Positions 44,614-54,665 are shown, counted from the first letter of the stretch. The stretch is DNA of 64,000 nt from Sporosarcina sp. FSL W8-0480 (GCF_037963765.1 NZ_CP150166.1:470001-534000); one strand, 5' to 3'. The notes: generated from the sequence alone by a model not told the origin. Translations and numbers: made by a program.

Positions 44614-46136
44614 TATTTTGCAGGCAAACTATCGATACCGATAGTTAATTTCTTCTTTACAGATGTATCATCAGTATCCATTACTTCCGAAGCGATCGTT
44701 TTCCCAAGTACGTACAATTCCGTTTCCTCTTGCGATAAGCTATTGTAACGCTTTCGCATAGCTGCATAAAAACCACCGCCTACAATTGCCCAAACGAGAA
44801 GCATGATATAGGAAGGCATGGATAATGCGGCCGGGGAAGTCGGGATGAGGAGAAGAGCAAGGAATGCCGAGCTTGCGACTATACCGGTCAAAGCCAATGT
44901 CTTCTTCACGGGTGCAATTTCCCTTCCGGCATCTTCCTTTTTCCAAGCCAAAACTTTATAGGCGGCGATGCAAGTGAATAGATAGGCTACGGAAACTCCG
45001 GTCGACGACATGTCGACAATCCATGACAGCGCTTGTCTGCCGAACCATGGCATCGGCAATGTAATGAGCGCAACGAACCAGATGCCCCATATCGGCGTCT
45101 GTTTTTTCTTCGTAATCGTTCGGAATGCGTTTGGTAACGCACGTGCACGGGCCATCGAAAACAGAAGTCGGCTCGATGACATGTAAAATCCGTTCAGCCC
45201 TGTGAAAATCCCCATAATAATGGCGATTGCCATAATGACCAACCCTGCCGTTCCAAGTGCTGAAACAACGACATCGCCCGTGAGCCATAGATTGCCTTGC
45301 CCAATTGATGAGAAACTTGGAAATGTCCATGCGGTCAAACCAATCATGGTGGCGTAAATCAATGCCGAAGTGAATAAGGATGCCACGATGAGCATTGTTG
45401 CTTTCCTTGGTGAAAATTTGAATTCCTCTGCTGCTTGCGGGACATTATCGAACCCGACGTACGCCCATGGAGCGATTGCAACAATGACAAGGATTGAAGT
45501 GATGATTGATTGATTGCCACTGAAATAAGGTTTGAGATTTTGGAATGGCTGATCTGAGAATCCGAAGGTGAATAGTCCAAGGACGACAACCCCGCCAATC
45601 AGTAATAGGCTAAAGTAGAACTGGATTTTTCCAGACAGGCTTGTCCCTGTCGTGTTAATAAATGCGAACAGCAAAATCAGTATCGAAGCGATGATGACCT
45701 CTAACGCATATACATCCCATCCGGCGACTGTATATAGATAAAACCGATTCATGAAATCGGGTGCAAGAAATTTAAGTAATAGTGTAAATGCCGAGGCGTT
45801 CAGTGCGACAATTGATAGGTAACCGAGCGCGAGGAACCAGCCGCAAATGAAGGCCCATACCTTTCCGGCTGCGATGAATGCGTATGTAAATCCACCGCCT
45901 GACACCGGGAATTTCTTGATCATCACTCCATAACTCGAGGCGATGACCATCATAAGCAAAGCGCCAAGGAAAAGACCAATCATTGCACCGATTGGACCTG
46001 ATTCTTTAATCCAATCACCTGGGAGGATAAATGCCCCCCAGCCGACAGACGATCCAAGTGCAATTGCAAACACCCAAGACGGCTTTAACGTTTTCTTCAA
46101 CTTTCTTCTACTACTGTATGGCTCTGAACTCTCCAT
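44613..46136 (-). CDS. APC-superfamily amino acid permease
   Basis: 507 residues, twelve or more membrane helices. The substrate-binding helix 1 motif reads GSSVGWGAFILPG, and GFDNVPQAAEEFKFSPRKA is the helix 6 region typical of amino acid/polyamine permeases. Substrate unknown. Preceded by AGGGGGAAA. Confidence 0.88.
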   Translation of the reverse strand: MESSEPYSSRRKLKKTLKPSWVFAIALGSSVGWGAFILPGDWIKESGPIGAMIGLFLGALLMMVIASSYGVMIKKFPVSGGGFTYAFIAAGKVWAFICGWFLALGYLSIVALNASAFTLLLKFLAPDFMNRFYLYTVAGWDVYALEVIIASILILLFAFINTTGTSLSGKIQFYFSLLLIGGVVVLGLFTFGFSDQPFQNLKPYFSGNQSIITSILVIVAIAPWAYVGFDNVPQAAEEFKFSPRKATMLIVASLFTSALIYATMIGLTAWTFPSFSSIGQGNLWLTGDVVVSALGTAGLVIMAIAIIMGIFTGLNGFYMSSSRLLFSMARARALPNAFRTITKKKQTPIWGIWFVALITLPMPWFGRQALSWIVDMSSTGVSVAYLFTCIAAYKVLAWKKEDAGREIAPVKKTLALTGIVASSAFLALLLIPTSPAALSMPSYIMLLVWAIVGGGFYAAMRKRYNSLSQEETELYVLGKTIASEVMDTDDTSVKKKLTIGIDSLPAK

Positions 46137-46205
46137 GATTATTTCCCCCTACTATGTTAATAGGTTTCACTTTCCCTATTTTGAAATAATGAAACAAATA
46201 GAGGG

Positions 46206-47867
46206 TCACTTGCGGTTGGATCGACCAATGAAATAAATCAGGAAGAAAAATATGAGCAGGAATAGTATGAAAACCGCTTCAATAATTGGATATTGCCAAA
46301 GGATGCTCGTCCTTCCGACAATGGCGGAACCGATGAGCAAGCCGGCTAAGAGAATGCTTAGGGAAAGCAGTATGATGCTGAATGACAGGCGATTACTGAC
46401 CTGGTCAAGCTTGCCCAAGTACATTTTCAGTTGTTGGCCGTTGACGTCCAGGTGGAGTTTTCCTTTTCGAATGGTCGTTGTGATGGCCTTCAATTCCTTT
46501 GGTAGACGCGATAGCAGGCCGACATTCCTGACGATTTCAACCCAAGAATTTTCGATGATTTTTTTGGGATTAAACCGTTTCCACAATAACTTCTTTCCGA
46601 AAGGTTCAACAGCTTTCATCATATTTAAGGAAGGGTCAAGTTTTGAAATAATGCCCTCCAGCGTAAGAATGGATTTTCCCAATACAGCGATTTCCGTCGG
46701 TATCGAGATATTATGGCGGTAGGAAACTTGAAACAGTTCGAGAAAAATAGTGCCTAAACTTATTTCATCCAACGATACATCATAATATTTGTTTTGCAGA
46801 TCGTCCAAGTCTCTTGTAAACGCCCGAAAGTCCGTTTCATCGGAAATGAAGCCCATTTCGTAGAATAGTTCGACCATCCCTTCCGTGTTTCTATTACGCA
46901 TATGAAGGATAAGGGGGGCGAATTGCTCTTTCAGTTTATTATCAAGCTTTCCGACCATCCCGAAATCCAGGAATGATACTACATTGTCGGGTAGTATGAA
47001 TATATTCCCGGGGTGTGGATCGCCGTGGAAAAACCCATCATCTAAAATTTGGTGTAGCATCGAATCGAAAATCCTCCGGGCAACCAATTTGCGATCGTAC
47101 CCGCCTTCATCTAACTTGTCCAAATCATTCGCTTTAATTCCCTCAATCTTATCCATCGTCAACACTTTATCCGTTGAAAAATCCCAATAAACTTTAGGTA
47201 TGACGACGGTTGGCTCATTTTCAAATTGTTTCGCGATGCGCTCGCTGTTGCGTCCTTCTACGCGGTAATCAAGTTCATTATGCAGTGATCTTGAAAATTC
47301 AACGAACATATCCCGGAGACGATAGGTCCTTGCCCAATCCGCCTTTTCCTCCAAAAACTTCGCTAAATCGCTCAAAATGGCAAGGTCGGTCTCCATTGTT
47401 GGACGGATGTCGGGTCGCTGCACCTTGACGGCAACAGTTTCACCCGAATGCAGTCTTGCGACATGGACTTGGCCAATTGAAGCGGTCGCTAACGGCTCCT
47501 CAGAAAATTCACTGAAGAACTCCTCAAGCGGTCCATCCAATTCGAACTGGACAATTTCACGAATTTGTTCAAAAGGTACAGGCGTTACATGATCTAACAA
47601 TTTTTCAAGTTCAAACGCAATCATTGGAGGAACAAGATCACGTCTTGAACTTGCAATTTGTCCAAGTTTGATGAAAGTCGGGCCTAACTCCTGTAGTGCC
47701 TGTCGCAGTTTCTCACCTATTTCCTGAAGATTCATATCAGACGTGTCATTCTTTGAATCACGGCGGCTAATAAGGCCTAATCGAAATAGGTAACGACTAA
47801 GTCCATTCCGCAAAAATGCATGTATGATTTCTTTAAACCGTTTCGTATGGCGAATTTTCATTTTCAA
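46206..47867 (-). CDS. ABC1/UbiB/AarF-family atypical kinase
   Basis: 553 residues. Kinase-like core: KxGQ motif in FIKLGQIASSRRDLVP, ATP-lysine in ETVAVKVQRP, catalytic loop GFFHGDPHPGNIF and metal motif VVSFLDFGMVG; two C-terminal membrane helices (about 495-550). The family supports quinone biosynthesis or lipid homeostasis. Spacing from GGAGGAG favours TTG at 47867, with an ATG two codons later possible. Confidence 0.9.
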   Translation of the reverse strand: MKMKIRHTKRFKEIIHAFLRNGLSRYLFRLGLISRRDSKNDTSDMNLQEIGEKLRQALQELGPTFIKLGQIASSRRDLVPPMIAFELEKLLDHVTPVPFEQIREIVQFELDGPLEEFFSEFSEEPLATASIGQVHVARLHSGETVAVKVQRPDIRPTMETDLAILSDLAKFLEEKADWARTYRLRDMFVEFSRSLHNELDYRVEGRNSERIAKQFENEPTVVIPKVYWDFSTDKVLTMDKIEGIKANDLDKLDEGGYDRKLVARRIFDSMLHQILDDGFFHGDPHPGNIFILPDNVVSFLDFGMVGKLDNKLKEQFAPLILHMRNRNTEGMVELFYEMGFISDETDFRAFTRDLDDLQNKYYDVSLDEISLGTIFLELFQVSYRHNISIPTEIAVLGKSILTLEGIISKLDPSLNMMKAVEPFGKKLLWKRFNPKKIIENSWVEIVRNVGLLSRLPKELKAITTTIRKGKLHLDVNGQQLKMYLGKLDQVSNRLSFSIILLSLSILLAGLLIGSAIVGRTSILWQYPIIEAVFILFLLIFFFLIYFIGRSNRK

Positions 47868-48021
47868 AAAAACTCCTCCAGTTTTTTGTATCTGTATGAC
47901 AGATATACCCGTTTGACTGGTAGGTTATCCATTGAATGCGGGAGGAGGATTTATTTGGAGGAAGTTGGATTCCGAAAAATGGTACACTAAAATAACTCTA
48001 TAATGATAAGTAGGGATTCAA

Positions 48022-48738
48022 TTGGATATCATACTATTCATCACAATTATAATATTGGCTTCTGTTCTCCAGACAGGAACCGGTTTTGGCTTCTCAATCA
48101 TCGCGACACCTTTTCTTCTGTTACTGTTCGACGCGCGGGACGCCATTCAGATCAATTTGCTTTTATCACTCGTTATTTCGCTTGCGATGTTTCGTAAAGT
48201 GAGGACGGATATTGATAGAGGGGTTATAAAACGGTTTATTGGCGGCAGTATTATCGGGTTGCCTATTGGCATTCTCATATTCCTGTTAGTCGACATTCCA
48301 AAGCTGAAGTTAGGTATAGGAATCGTCATCCTTGTCTTAACTATGCTGTTGCTCTTGAAATTTAGAATCAAGCAGACGACAAACAGGGATTTTGCCATCG
48401 GCGGCCTCTCTGGTTCGTTGACGACAAGTATCGGCATGCCCGGACCGCCGTTGCTGCTTTATTTCTCAGGTACGGGTACTTCCAAGGAAAAGCTTCGGGG
48501 AACAACGCTTGTCTATTATTTATTTATCTATTCCATTAGTTTACTCATCCAAGTCATTTTTGCGGGTACAAGCATAACGGTATGGATTTCAAGTCTACTT
48601 GCGTTGCCGCTCGTGTGGATGGGGTTATTTGCGGGACAGTATCTATTTCAAAAGGTTAATCAAACCGGTTTTCGACTATTCATGTATATTATTTTATTAT
48701 TTACAGGTGTGTATTTGTTAATTGATAGCTTACTGTAG
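48022..48738 (+). CDS. TauE/SafE (TSUP)-family membrane protein
   Basis: 238 residues from a TTG start, seven or eight membrane helices. The repeated TSUP pattern is seen in GTGFGFSIIATPFLLLLF and GLSGSLTTSIGMPGPPLLLYFSG. Putative exporter of sulfite, sulfonates or other anions; substrate unknown. Single gene. Confidence 0.85.
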   Translation: MDIILFITIIILASVLQTGTGFGFSIIATPFLLLLFDARDAIQINLLLSLVISLAMFRKVRTDIDRGVIKRFIGGSIIGLPIGILIFLLVDIPKLKLGIGIVILVLTMLLLLKFRIKQTTNRDFAIGGLSGSLTTSIGMPGPPLLLYFSGTGTSKEKLRGTTLVYYLFIYSISLLIQVIFAGTSITVWISSLLALPLVWMGLFAGQYLFQKVNQTGFRLFMYIILLFTGVYLLIDSLL

Positions 48739-48754
48739 AAAAGGGCTATCGGAT

Positions 48755-48875
48755 TTTATGTAAAACGCATAAATCTGTGGAATTAAGCATAATTGCCCTG
48801 AAAAACGCATAAATCCGTAAAATGAAGCATAATCACAGCTACAAACTCATAAATACCTTTAATCACGCATAAACG
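48755..48875 (-). repeat. Array E copy 2: six 20-nt units, minus orientation
   Basis: Read on the minus strand from 48875: GTTTATGCGTGATT, ATTTATGAGTTTG, GATTATGCTTC, ATTTATGCGTTTTT, AATTATGCTTAA, ATTTATGCGTTTTA, each 20 nt apart. It lies 5 nt beyond the guaC terminator in the sense of guaC. Confidence 0.93.
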
Positions 48876-48879
48876 AAAA

Positions 48880-48905
48880 AAAGGCTGGCACATCGGCCAG
48901 CCTTC
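48880..48905 (-). terminator. Terminator of guaC
   Basis: AAGGCTGGCC, 4-nt loop, GCCAGCCTT and then T7 on the minus strand. Confidence 0.9.
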
Positions 48906-48912
48906 CCGCTAA

Positions 48913-49896
48913 TCAATAAACCTTATCTCCATTAAAAATAGAATTCTTCACAATCACATAATCCACCGTGCGAATTGCATCCAATTTATTGCCACCTGCA
49001 TACGAAATGGAAGACTGAAGATCTTGCTGCATTTCTGTCAATGTATCCTGCAACTTCCCTCTATACTCAACATGCATTTTCTTGCCTTCAACGTTCTTCT
49101 TCTCGCCTTTTTGGAATTCCGATGCAGAACCGAAATATTCCTTGTACAGCTTGCCATCGACTTCAATTGTTTCACCAGGGGATTCTTCGTGACCCGCGAA
49201 AAGTGATCCAATCATGACCATGGACGCACCGAAACGTACGGATTTTGCAATATCACCGTGAGTACGGATTCCACCGTCAGCGATGATCGGCTTTGTTGCA
49301 GCTTTTGCACACCAGCGAAGTGCAGCCAATTGCCATCCGCCAGTTCCGAATCCGGTCTTGATCTTCGTGATACAAACTTTCCCCGGCCCGATACCGACCT
49401 TAGTAGCGTCAGCGCCTGCATTTTCAAGCTCGCGGACAGCTTCGGGCGTACCGACATTCCCCGCGATGACAAATGTCTCAGGCAAATACGTTTTCAAATG
49501 TTGAATCATACGGATGACTGCATTCGAATGGCCATGCGCAATATCAATCGTCACATAGTCCGGAACGAGTCCATCCTTCGCCAACTGTTCAACAAAGCCA
49601 TATTCGTCTTCTTTGACGCCAACACTAATAGAGGCAATTAATCCACGAGCATGCATGTCTTTAATGAACTCCGTACGTGTTTCCGGATTGAAGCGGTGCA
49701 TGATGTAAAAATATCCACCTTCTGCTAATTGAATCGCAATCTTTTCATCAATGATCGTCTGCATATTGGCAGGAACGACGGGCAATAAGAATTTATGTTT
49801 ACCAAAAGTGACCGAAGTATCGCACTCTGAACGGCTGTTTACTATACATTTGTTAGGAATCAATTGAATATCTTCATAATCAAACACTGTATCCAT
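48913..49896 (-). CDS. guaC: GMP reductase
   Basis: 327 residues, IMP dehydrogenase/GMP reductase TIM barrel. It deaminates GMP to IMP with NADPH in purine salvage. The active-site loop [17 protein letters not shown] carries the catalytic Cys (about 175) and there is no CBS domain, which separates it from IMP dehydrogenase. ATG 49896 ([15 protein letters not shown]) is 8 nt after AGGAG; an in-frame GTG upstream is rejected. Confidence 0.95.
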   Translation of the reverse strand: MDTVFDYEDIQLIPNKCIVNSRSECDTSVTFGKHKFLLPVVPANMQTIIDEKIAIQLAEGGYFYIMHRFNPETRTEFIKDMHARGLIASISVGVKEDEYGFVEQLAKDGLVPDYVTIDIAHGHSNAVIRMIQHLKTYLPETFVIAGNVGTPEAVRELENAGADATKVGIGPGKVCITKIKTGFGTGGWQLAALRWCAKAATKPIIADGGIRTHGDIAKSVRFGASMVMIGSLFAGHEESPGETIEVDGKLYKEYFGSASEFQKGEKKNVEGKKMHVEYRGKLQDTLTEMQQDLQSSISYAGGNKLDAIRTVDYVIVKNSIFNGDKVY

Positions 49897-50154
49897 TATA
49901 TACACTCCTAAAGACGAATATTATTATCATTAATTGTTAAATCGTTCGTACTTTTGTAATTTACATTATTTCATTCCATTCGTCAACCGCTTACCTATAG
50001 GTATTAGCATAAAAGTAAGAACAATACCCTTCGCAATAGGTTACCACTCCCATTAAATTTATTTTCCTATTCCTGTAAACATGGATGTTCAGTGGATATT
50101 TAGATGATATGATATATGGAGAGATAATACATTTTGAAGGGGTAATGGTAGTAC

Positions 50155-51723
50155 ATGAGGTTATCTTTGAAGTATTTAATAACATTAGTTGCATTATTGT
50201 CGGTCATCCTGACAATGACGGCAAGCATTATATCGGGGTATCGTGCTGAACAGCAATCATTAATTAATAGTACATTGGATACGAACCGCGCCTATGCAGA
50301 AAAAATGGCGGTATCGACGAATTCCTTTTTTTCATCTACTTTATAAACATTACAGGTTAGTGCAAAACATCTTTCTCCATATATTAGTGAGGAGTATGTC
50401 GATGAGTATCTACTTCCTGAAGCGAACCGGTTAAAAGAACAGACGAATACATTTAATTCAGTTTTAGTTGTCGATAAGGAAGGGAACATCTTGGCCACCT
50501 CCCCTCAAACATTGGATTTAATGGGAATGATGTTGGACTCGGAAGGTGGCAAAGAAGCGTTAAAAAAGCGTGAAGCCTATATTTCGCAACCGTATGTCGG
50601 ACTTACTGGTCGACTGATTATTTTCATCTCCCATCCCATTTTGGACAAGAATGGTAGATATCTTGGATTAGTCGGCGGAACGATTTATTTGAAAGAGGAA
50701 AATATTCTTCAGGAAGTTTTGGGCGAACACTTTTATAAGAATGGTTCTTATGTATACGTCGTCGATAGAAAAGGACGGATCATATACCACCAAGATCATG
50801 AACGTGTAAATGATATTGTTTTAGAAAATCCGGTTGTCGAGCAATTACTTGTTGGTAAAAGTGGCGCAATGGAAGTCGAAAATACAAAGGAAGTCGAAAT
50901 GTTAGCTGGCTATGCACCGGTTCCAATAACCAATTGGGGTGTAGTTACTCAACGATCTAAGAAGGAAACCTTGGCCCCTTCCATCACGATGGTAAAACAA
51001 ATGGCCAAAATGACGATTCCTTTTTTAATGATTTCTTTGCTTGTTATTTTGTATATTGTTCATCAAATTGCCAATCCACTTACGAAGTTGGCATCATATG
51101 CTGAATCCAGTACGGAAACAAACCAGGAAGCGAAGATAAATGAAGTGCGTACTTGGTATTATGAGGCGATTCAATTGAAGAAAGCATTGAATTATAGCCT
51201 GAATTTCTTTCAGGACCGTGTGAACTTCTTTATTCACGAATCAACAATCGATCCACTGACGCAACTGAAGAACCGCCGTGCGATGGATGCACATTTGAAA
51301 AACTGGACCTAGCAGGGAACCCCATATGCAATGCTCATATTTGATATTGATAAATTCAAACGTGTGAATGATACATATGGACATGCAATGGGGGATGAAG
51401 TATTGAAATACCTTGCTGAGTCAATGCTTGAAACTACAAGAGAAGGGGATATTTGCTGCCGCTTTGGTGGAGAGGAATTCGTTATCCTATTACCGGAAAC
51501 CGATAAGTTGATGGCGTTCAACATCGCGGAACGCTTAAGAAAGAAAATGGAAAGCACAATCAGTCCTTGTGGGGAAATCGTGACCATTTCGATCGGGATT
51601 GCCATGTATCCCGAAGACGGTAAACATCCCGCGGAATTATTGGAACTGGCGGACCAAAGTCTATACGAAGCGAAACGTATCGGACGTAATCGGACGGTTG
51701 AATATGCTACACTGGTCAAATAA
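50155..51723 (+). pseudogene. Cache-GGDEF diguanylate cyclase gene with two in-frame stops
   Basis: One continuous frame from ATG 50155 to 51723 is broken only by TAA at 50344-50346 and TAG at 51310-51312, with no frameshift. Order: N-terminal membrane helix (about 7-30), extracellular double-Cache sensor (about 35-285), second membrane helix (about 285-310), linker, GGDEF domain (about 360-522). The catalytic motif RFGGEEF is intact. The enzyme would make cyclic di-GMP. Stop 1 removes everything after residue 63; stop 2 lies inside the GGDEF domain, just before the FDIDKFKRVND segment. Both stops are one C-to-T change from Gln codons. Probably a recent pseudogene. Confidence 0.85.
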
Positions 51724-51744
51724 AAGCACAAGGAGGATGAAATC

Positions 51745-51921
51745 ATGCAATATTCGAAGTCGAAGATGGAACTGCTTGTGAAAAACAATGCGGAATTGAC
51801 GAAAAGGTTAAAAGATATTATGAAAGAGCATGAACTGGAGAAGAGTTTCGCATTGAAGGCGTTATATCATGCTGAAGTGAAAGAAAGCGGAAGGTTCATG
51901 AAGGATTATCAGGAGTTGTGA
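51745..51921 (+). CDS. 58-residue helical protein, function unknown
   Basis: ATG 51745 after a perfect AGGAGGATG-type site, stop at 51919-51921, then a strong terminator 9 nt later. The product (MQYSKSKMELLVKNNAELTK and on) is charged and predicted helical, no membrane segment. It sits 22 nt after the end of the broken GGDEF gene and was probably its operon partner. I do not recognise a family. Confidence 0.7.
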   Translation: MQYSKSKMELLVKNNAELTKRLKDIMKEHELEKSFALKALYHAEVKESGRFMKDYQEL

Positions 51922-51929
51922 TAAATATA

Positions 51930-51970
51930 AAAAAAGGAGCTGCCCAGGAATCATCTGGACAGCTTTTTTC
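51930..51970 (+). terminator. Terminator after the 58-residue protein gene
   Basis: AAAAAAGGAGCTGCCCAG, loop, CTGGACAGCTTTTTT; strong stem and T run. Confidence 0.93.
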
Positions 51971-51989
51971 GTCCTCCGAAGCGCGTAAA

Positions 51990-52157
51990 GGAGAACTTAT
52001 TATCGAAGAACGAGAACTATATGTGCCTTAACGAGAACTCCTCAGGGCTAAATGAGAACTCCGAGTGCCTTAACGAGAACTATTCGGGGCTAAACGAGAA
52101 CTTCATGTGACTTAACGAGAGCTCTTCAGAGCTAATCGAGAACTCGCGTGTCAAATC
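51990..52157 (-). repeat. Array C copy 2: eight 21-nt units, minus orientation
   Basis: Units at 51990, 52011, 52032, 52053, 52074, 52095, 52116 and 52137. On the plus strand the word is CGAGAACT, the complement of the AGTTCTCG of copy 1; units again alternate between two types (ending in CCTTAA or GGCTAAA), giving a 42-nt higher period. Together with short flanks it fills the 51971-52200 gap. Confidence 0.94.
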
Positions 52158-52200
52158 AGGTACTCGAGCTGCTTTTATTCTTTATAGACGCCCTCTTTTC

Positions 52201-53835
52201 TCATTTCTTCTTCAAATCATACCCAACGACTGTCCAAATTCCCGTGTTGTCTTGGCGAACCAATCGTTTCAAATAGATTTTGGAGATGGAGGATTTGTCG
52301 TTATTCACTTCAACAATTGCATCCGAATTTGTTTGATTAAGCACTTTCAACTCTTCATATGCAATCGGATAATCGCCAACGATGCCTTCCGGTGAAAGTT
52401 GCAGACTTGCGAAAACTTGTGCAACGAAGACAGGGTCCAAATTCCATGGTGAATTGCCGGCATCGACACTTTTTTGCGTATTTTCCACGACACCAAGATC
52501 ATACGGAACATCGATTTCAGGTGCCGTATCGGCAATTTTATCCGATTCCGGCATTTCAATTGAGCCGCCCGTTAACCCTTTTGCAAACGATTCAATGTCC
52601 TTATAGGGGGTATTCCCGACAATACTGAACTCATAGCTATCCTCTTGCCAACGGACGGAGTGGATTGCTTTTGATTCTCCGTTAACTAAAAGTCCGGAAT
52701 TTTCCTGTAAGGATTGTTGTATTTCCGCCTGTTGTCCATTGATTGTTCCAGTAATCGCCTTATAATCGGGATTCAAGGGGCCATTGGCTTTCTTTTGACG
52801 TAGGACGATCATTTCATTGTCATTAGCGCGGTAATAGCTTTTCACACTGCTATCTTCCAAACTAACTGCAATATGCTCCAACGAAAAGCCTGTGGATTCC
52901 ACATTTGGCAGGGAAGGGATGAATCCGGCGATGGCTTCCGCCTCCTGCAGATCACTCACGATTTTTTCAGGGTTTGTTTGAATTACTTCATAACCATCGG
53001 GAGTAACGAATGACAGGACATCCGCTGGTATTGCATCAACCATTTCAATTTCAGAGTATTGAACAGTGTATTGTAAGGCGTTTTGCCATGCCGTCTGTTT
53101 TTTTAACGGCAAATTCATTTCATTATCAATCCAAACCTTGTAGGGTTCGCCGCCCTTTGGTGTCACTTCAAGGATAGTCGCTGACCTACCTGCAATCATA
53201 TCTTCGCCAATGACTTCAGTTGATAGGGCGGTAGTTATGTCATTGATTTCATTGCCAAGTTCAAATGTGAAAGGGTAAGTATCCGGGAAAGCGGGAAGTA
53301 AGTGGATTTGTTGACTCACGGTATTCAATTGCCACTTTTTATCCCCATTATTGACCGTAACAACTCCACTATTGAAGCCTTCGATTCCTTTCACATAGTA
53401 ACGCCCTTTTTGATCCGCCCAAACTTCCATTTTTGCTTGGGTATTCGTCACTCCCTCTTCGTTTGTCGATTGCACTTCAATCGATCCGTGATACGCCTGC
53501 ACTTCGCTGAATGCCTTTTCCATTGCCGAAACAATTGAAGTGCGCGTCAAAGGGATTAAAACGGCAAATACAAGAAGGCAAGCGGCAGCGAGTCCAACTA
53601 AACCGGTAAATACATTTCGCCTTTTCGATTTTCTTTTCTTTGATCCACTTAGGGATTTAACTAACTTCTCCCCGAAGTCAGACGGGGGCATCTCTGGTTC
53701 CTTAAGTCCTCGGAGAAGCCTAACGGTTGAATAAAGTTCCTCCAATTCCTTGTTTTCCGTGTGAACATCATCCGGCTTCTTTTCTTCATTCAGTCGGTCA
53801 ATGAACTCGGATAACTTCTTTTCATCATCTTTCAT
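52201..53835 (-). CDS. Membrane anti-sigma factor-like protein with LolA-type domain (module 3)
   Basis: 544 residues from ATG 53835, which lies 7 nt after GGAGGT. Cytoplasmic N-terminal region (about 1-75) rich in charged residues, one membrane helix (about 79-100), then an extracellular part whose first domain (about 105-270, AYHGSIEVQSTNEEG, VWADQKGRYYVKG) resembles LolA/RseB-like regulators, followed by unassigned sequence. It overlaps the upstream sigma gene by 11 nt. Anti-sigma role inferred from context. Confidence 0.78.
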   Translation of the reverse strand: MKDDEKKLSEFIDRLNEEKKPDDVHTENKELEELYSTVRLLRGLKEPEMPPSDFGEKLVKSLSGSKKRKSKRRNVFTGLVGLAAACLLVFAVLIPLTRTSIVSAMEKAFSEVQAYHGSIEVQSTNEEGVTNTQAKMEVWADQKGRYYVKGIEGFNSGVVTVNNGDKKWQLNTVSQQIHLLPAFPDTYPFTFELGNEINDITTALSTEVIGEDMIAGRSATILEVTPKGGEPYKVWIDNEMNLPLKKQTAWQNALQYTVQYSEIEMVDAIPADVLSFVTPDGYEVIQTNPEKIVSDLQEAEAIAGFIPSLPNVESTGFSLEHIAVSLEDSSVKSYYRANDNEMIVLRQKKANGPLNPDYKAITGTINGQQAEIQQSLQENSGLLVNGESKAIHSVRWQEDSYEFSIVGNTPYKDIESFAKGLTGGSIEMPESDKIADTAPEIDVPYDLGVVENTQKSVDAGNSPWNLDPVFVAQVFASLQLSPEGIVGDYPIAYEELKVLNQTNSDAIVEVNNDKSSISKIYLKRLVRQDNTGIWTVVGYDLKKK

Positions 53836-54370
53836 TCCTCGTACCTCCATTCTCATTCAACCTCTTCATAATCGACGCAAGTGCCTGTAATGCACGATGC
53901 TGCATAACACGGATATTACCCTCGGTTTTATTCATGATTTTCGCTGTTTCCCCAGTAGTATAGCCTTTCAATATACGTAGATCGATGACAGTCCTTTGTT
54001 CTTCGTTCAACTGATCAAGGGCTTTTTCGATAAGGAAACGTTGGTCGCTCAATCCTGTTTCGTCATCGACCGCCGAGTCTAAAGGTTGAATTGCTTCAAA
54101 TTCTATGGTGGTCCCCCGTCGTTGTGCCTTTCGCCACGAATCACGAATTAGGTTAAGGGCGACCGTCTTTAGGAAACCCATGTACTTGTCGGAATCGATG
54201 CGTCCCTTTCGAAAATAGGGAATCGCTTTAATATAGGTTTCTTGTGTAATTTCTTGCGCCTCCTCCCGATTTTGCACTTTGTAGTAGATGAATCGGTATA
54301 AAGGCTCCCAAGTTTTGCGGCAAACCTCCTCGATGGATGGTTTGCTTGGACCTAACTCATCGTGTTTCAT
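53825..54370 (-). CDS. ECF-type RNA polymerase sigma factor (module 3)
   Basis: 181 residues: sigma-2 (about 20-90, RFIYYKVQNREEAQEITQETY, FLKTVALNLIRDSWRKAQR) and sigma-4 (about 120-170, LKGYTTGETAKIMNKTEGNIRVMQHRAL). More like the SigV/SigX-type extracytoplasmic group than modules 1 and 2. AAGAGGTG precedes the ATG. An ECF-type promoter lies about 40 nt upstream. Confidence 0.93.
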   Translation of the reverse strand: MKHDELGPSKPSIEEVCRKTWEPLYRFIYYKVQNREEAQEITQETYIKAIPYFRKGRIDSDKYMGFLKTVALNLIRDSWRKAQRRGTTIEFEAIQPLDSAVDDETGLSDQRFLIEKALDQLNEEQRTVIDLRILKGYTTGETAKIMNKTEGNIRVMQHRALQALASIMKRLNENGGTRNER

Positions 54371-54410
54371 GGGTGTGCGTTCACCTCTTTCTTGATGCTA
54401 TATACACTTA

Positions 54411-54437
54411 AACGACTTTCGTAGTTGAATCGTTACA
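54411..54437 (-). promoter_or_regulatory. ECF-type promoter of sigma module 3
   Basis: On the minus strand TGTAAC (54437-54432), a 17-nt spacer, then CGTT (54414-54411). This matches the TGtAAC-N16/17-CGT pattern of Bacillus ECF promoters and suggests positive autoregulation. Confidence 0.55.
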
Positions 54438-54539
54438 CATTAAATTGATTGTGCTAAGAGAAAACGAATCATACAAGTTTAAAAGCATACATTTGTAATT
54501 CAGCGGAAAAAAGTTGAGAACGCTCCCTTCGTGAAAACT

Positions 54540-54665
54540 TATCGATCATTTCCCGAAGTATATCAATCATTTCCCAACATTTATCGATTATTTCGAAGGA
54601 GTTATCGATCATTTCCCAATATATATCGGTTATTTCCCGGGATATATGGTCATTTTGGGACCTTT
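54540..54665 (+). repeat. Array B copy 3: six 21-nt units
   Basis: Six exact 21-nt steps: TATCGATCATTTCCC-type units, with a deviant fourth unit from the right end (TATCGATTATTTCGAAGG) and the right-end unit TATGGTCATTTTGGGACC. It lies between divergent operons, about 85 nt before the ABC transporter start; the rest of 54371-54752 holds the two promoters. Confidence 0.95.

Noticed and set aside
49897..50154. Purine riboswitch or operator before guaC
   Set aside because: I could not find conserved purine-riboswitch loops or a PurR box; the region shows only AT-rich promoter-like sequence.
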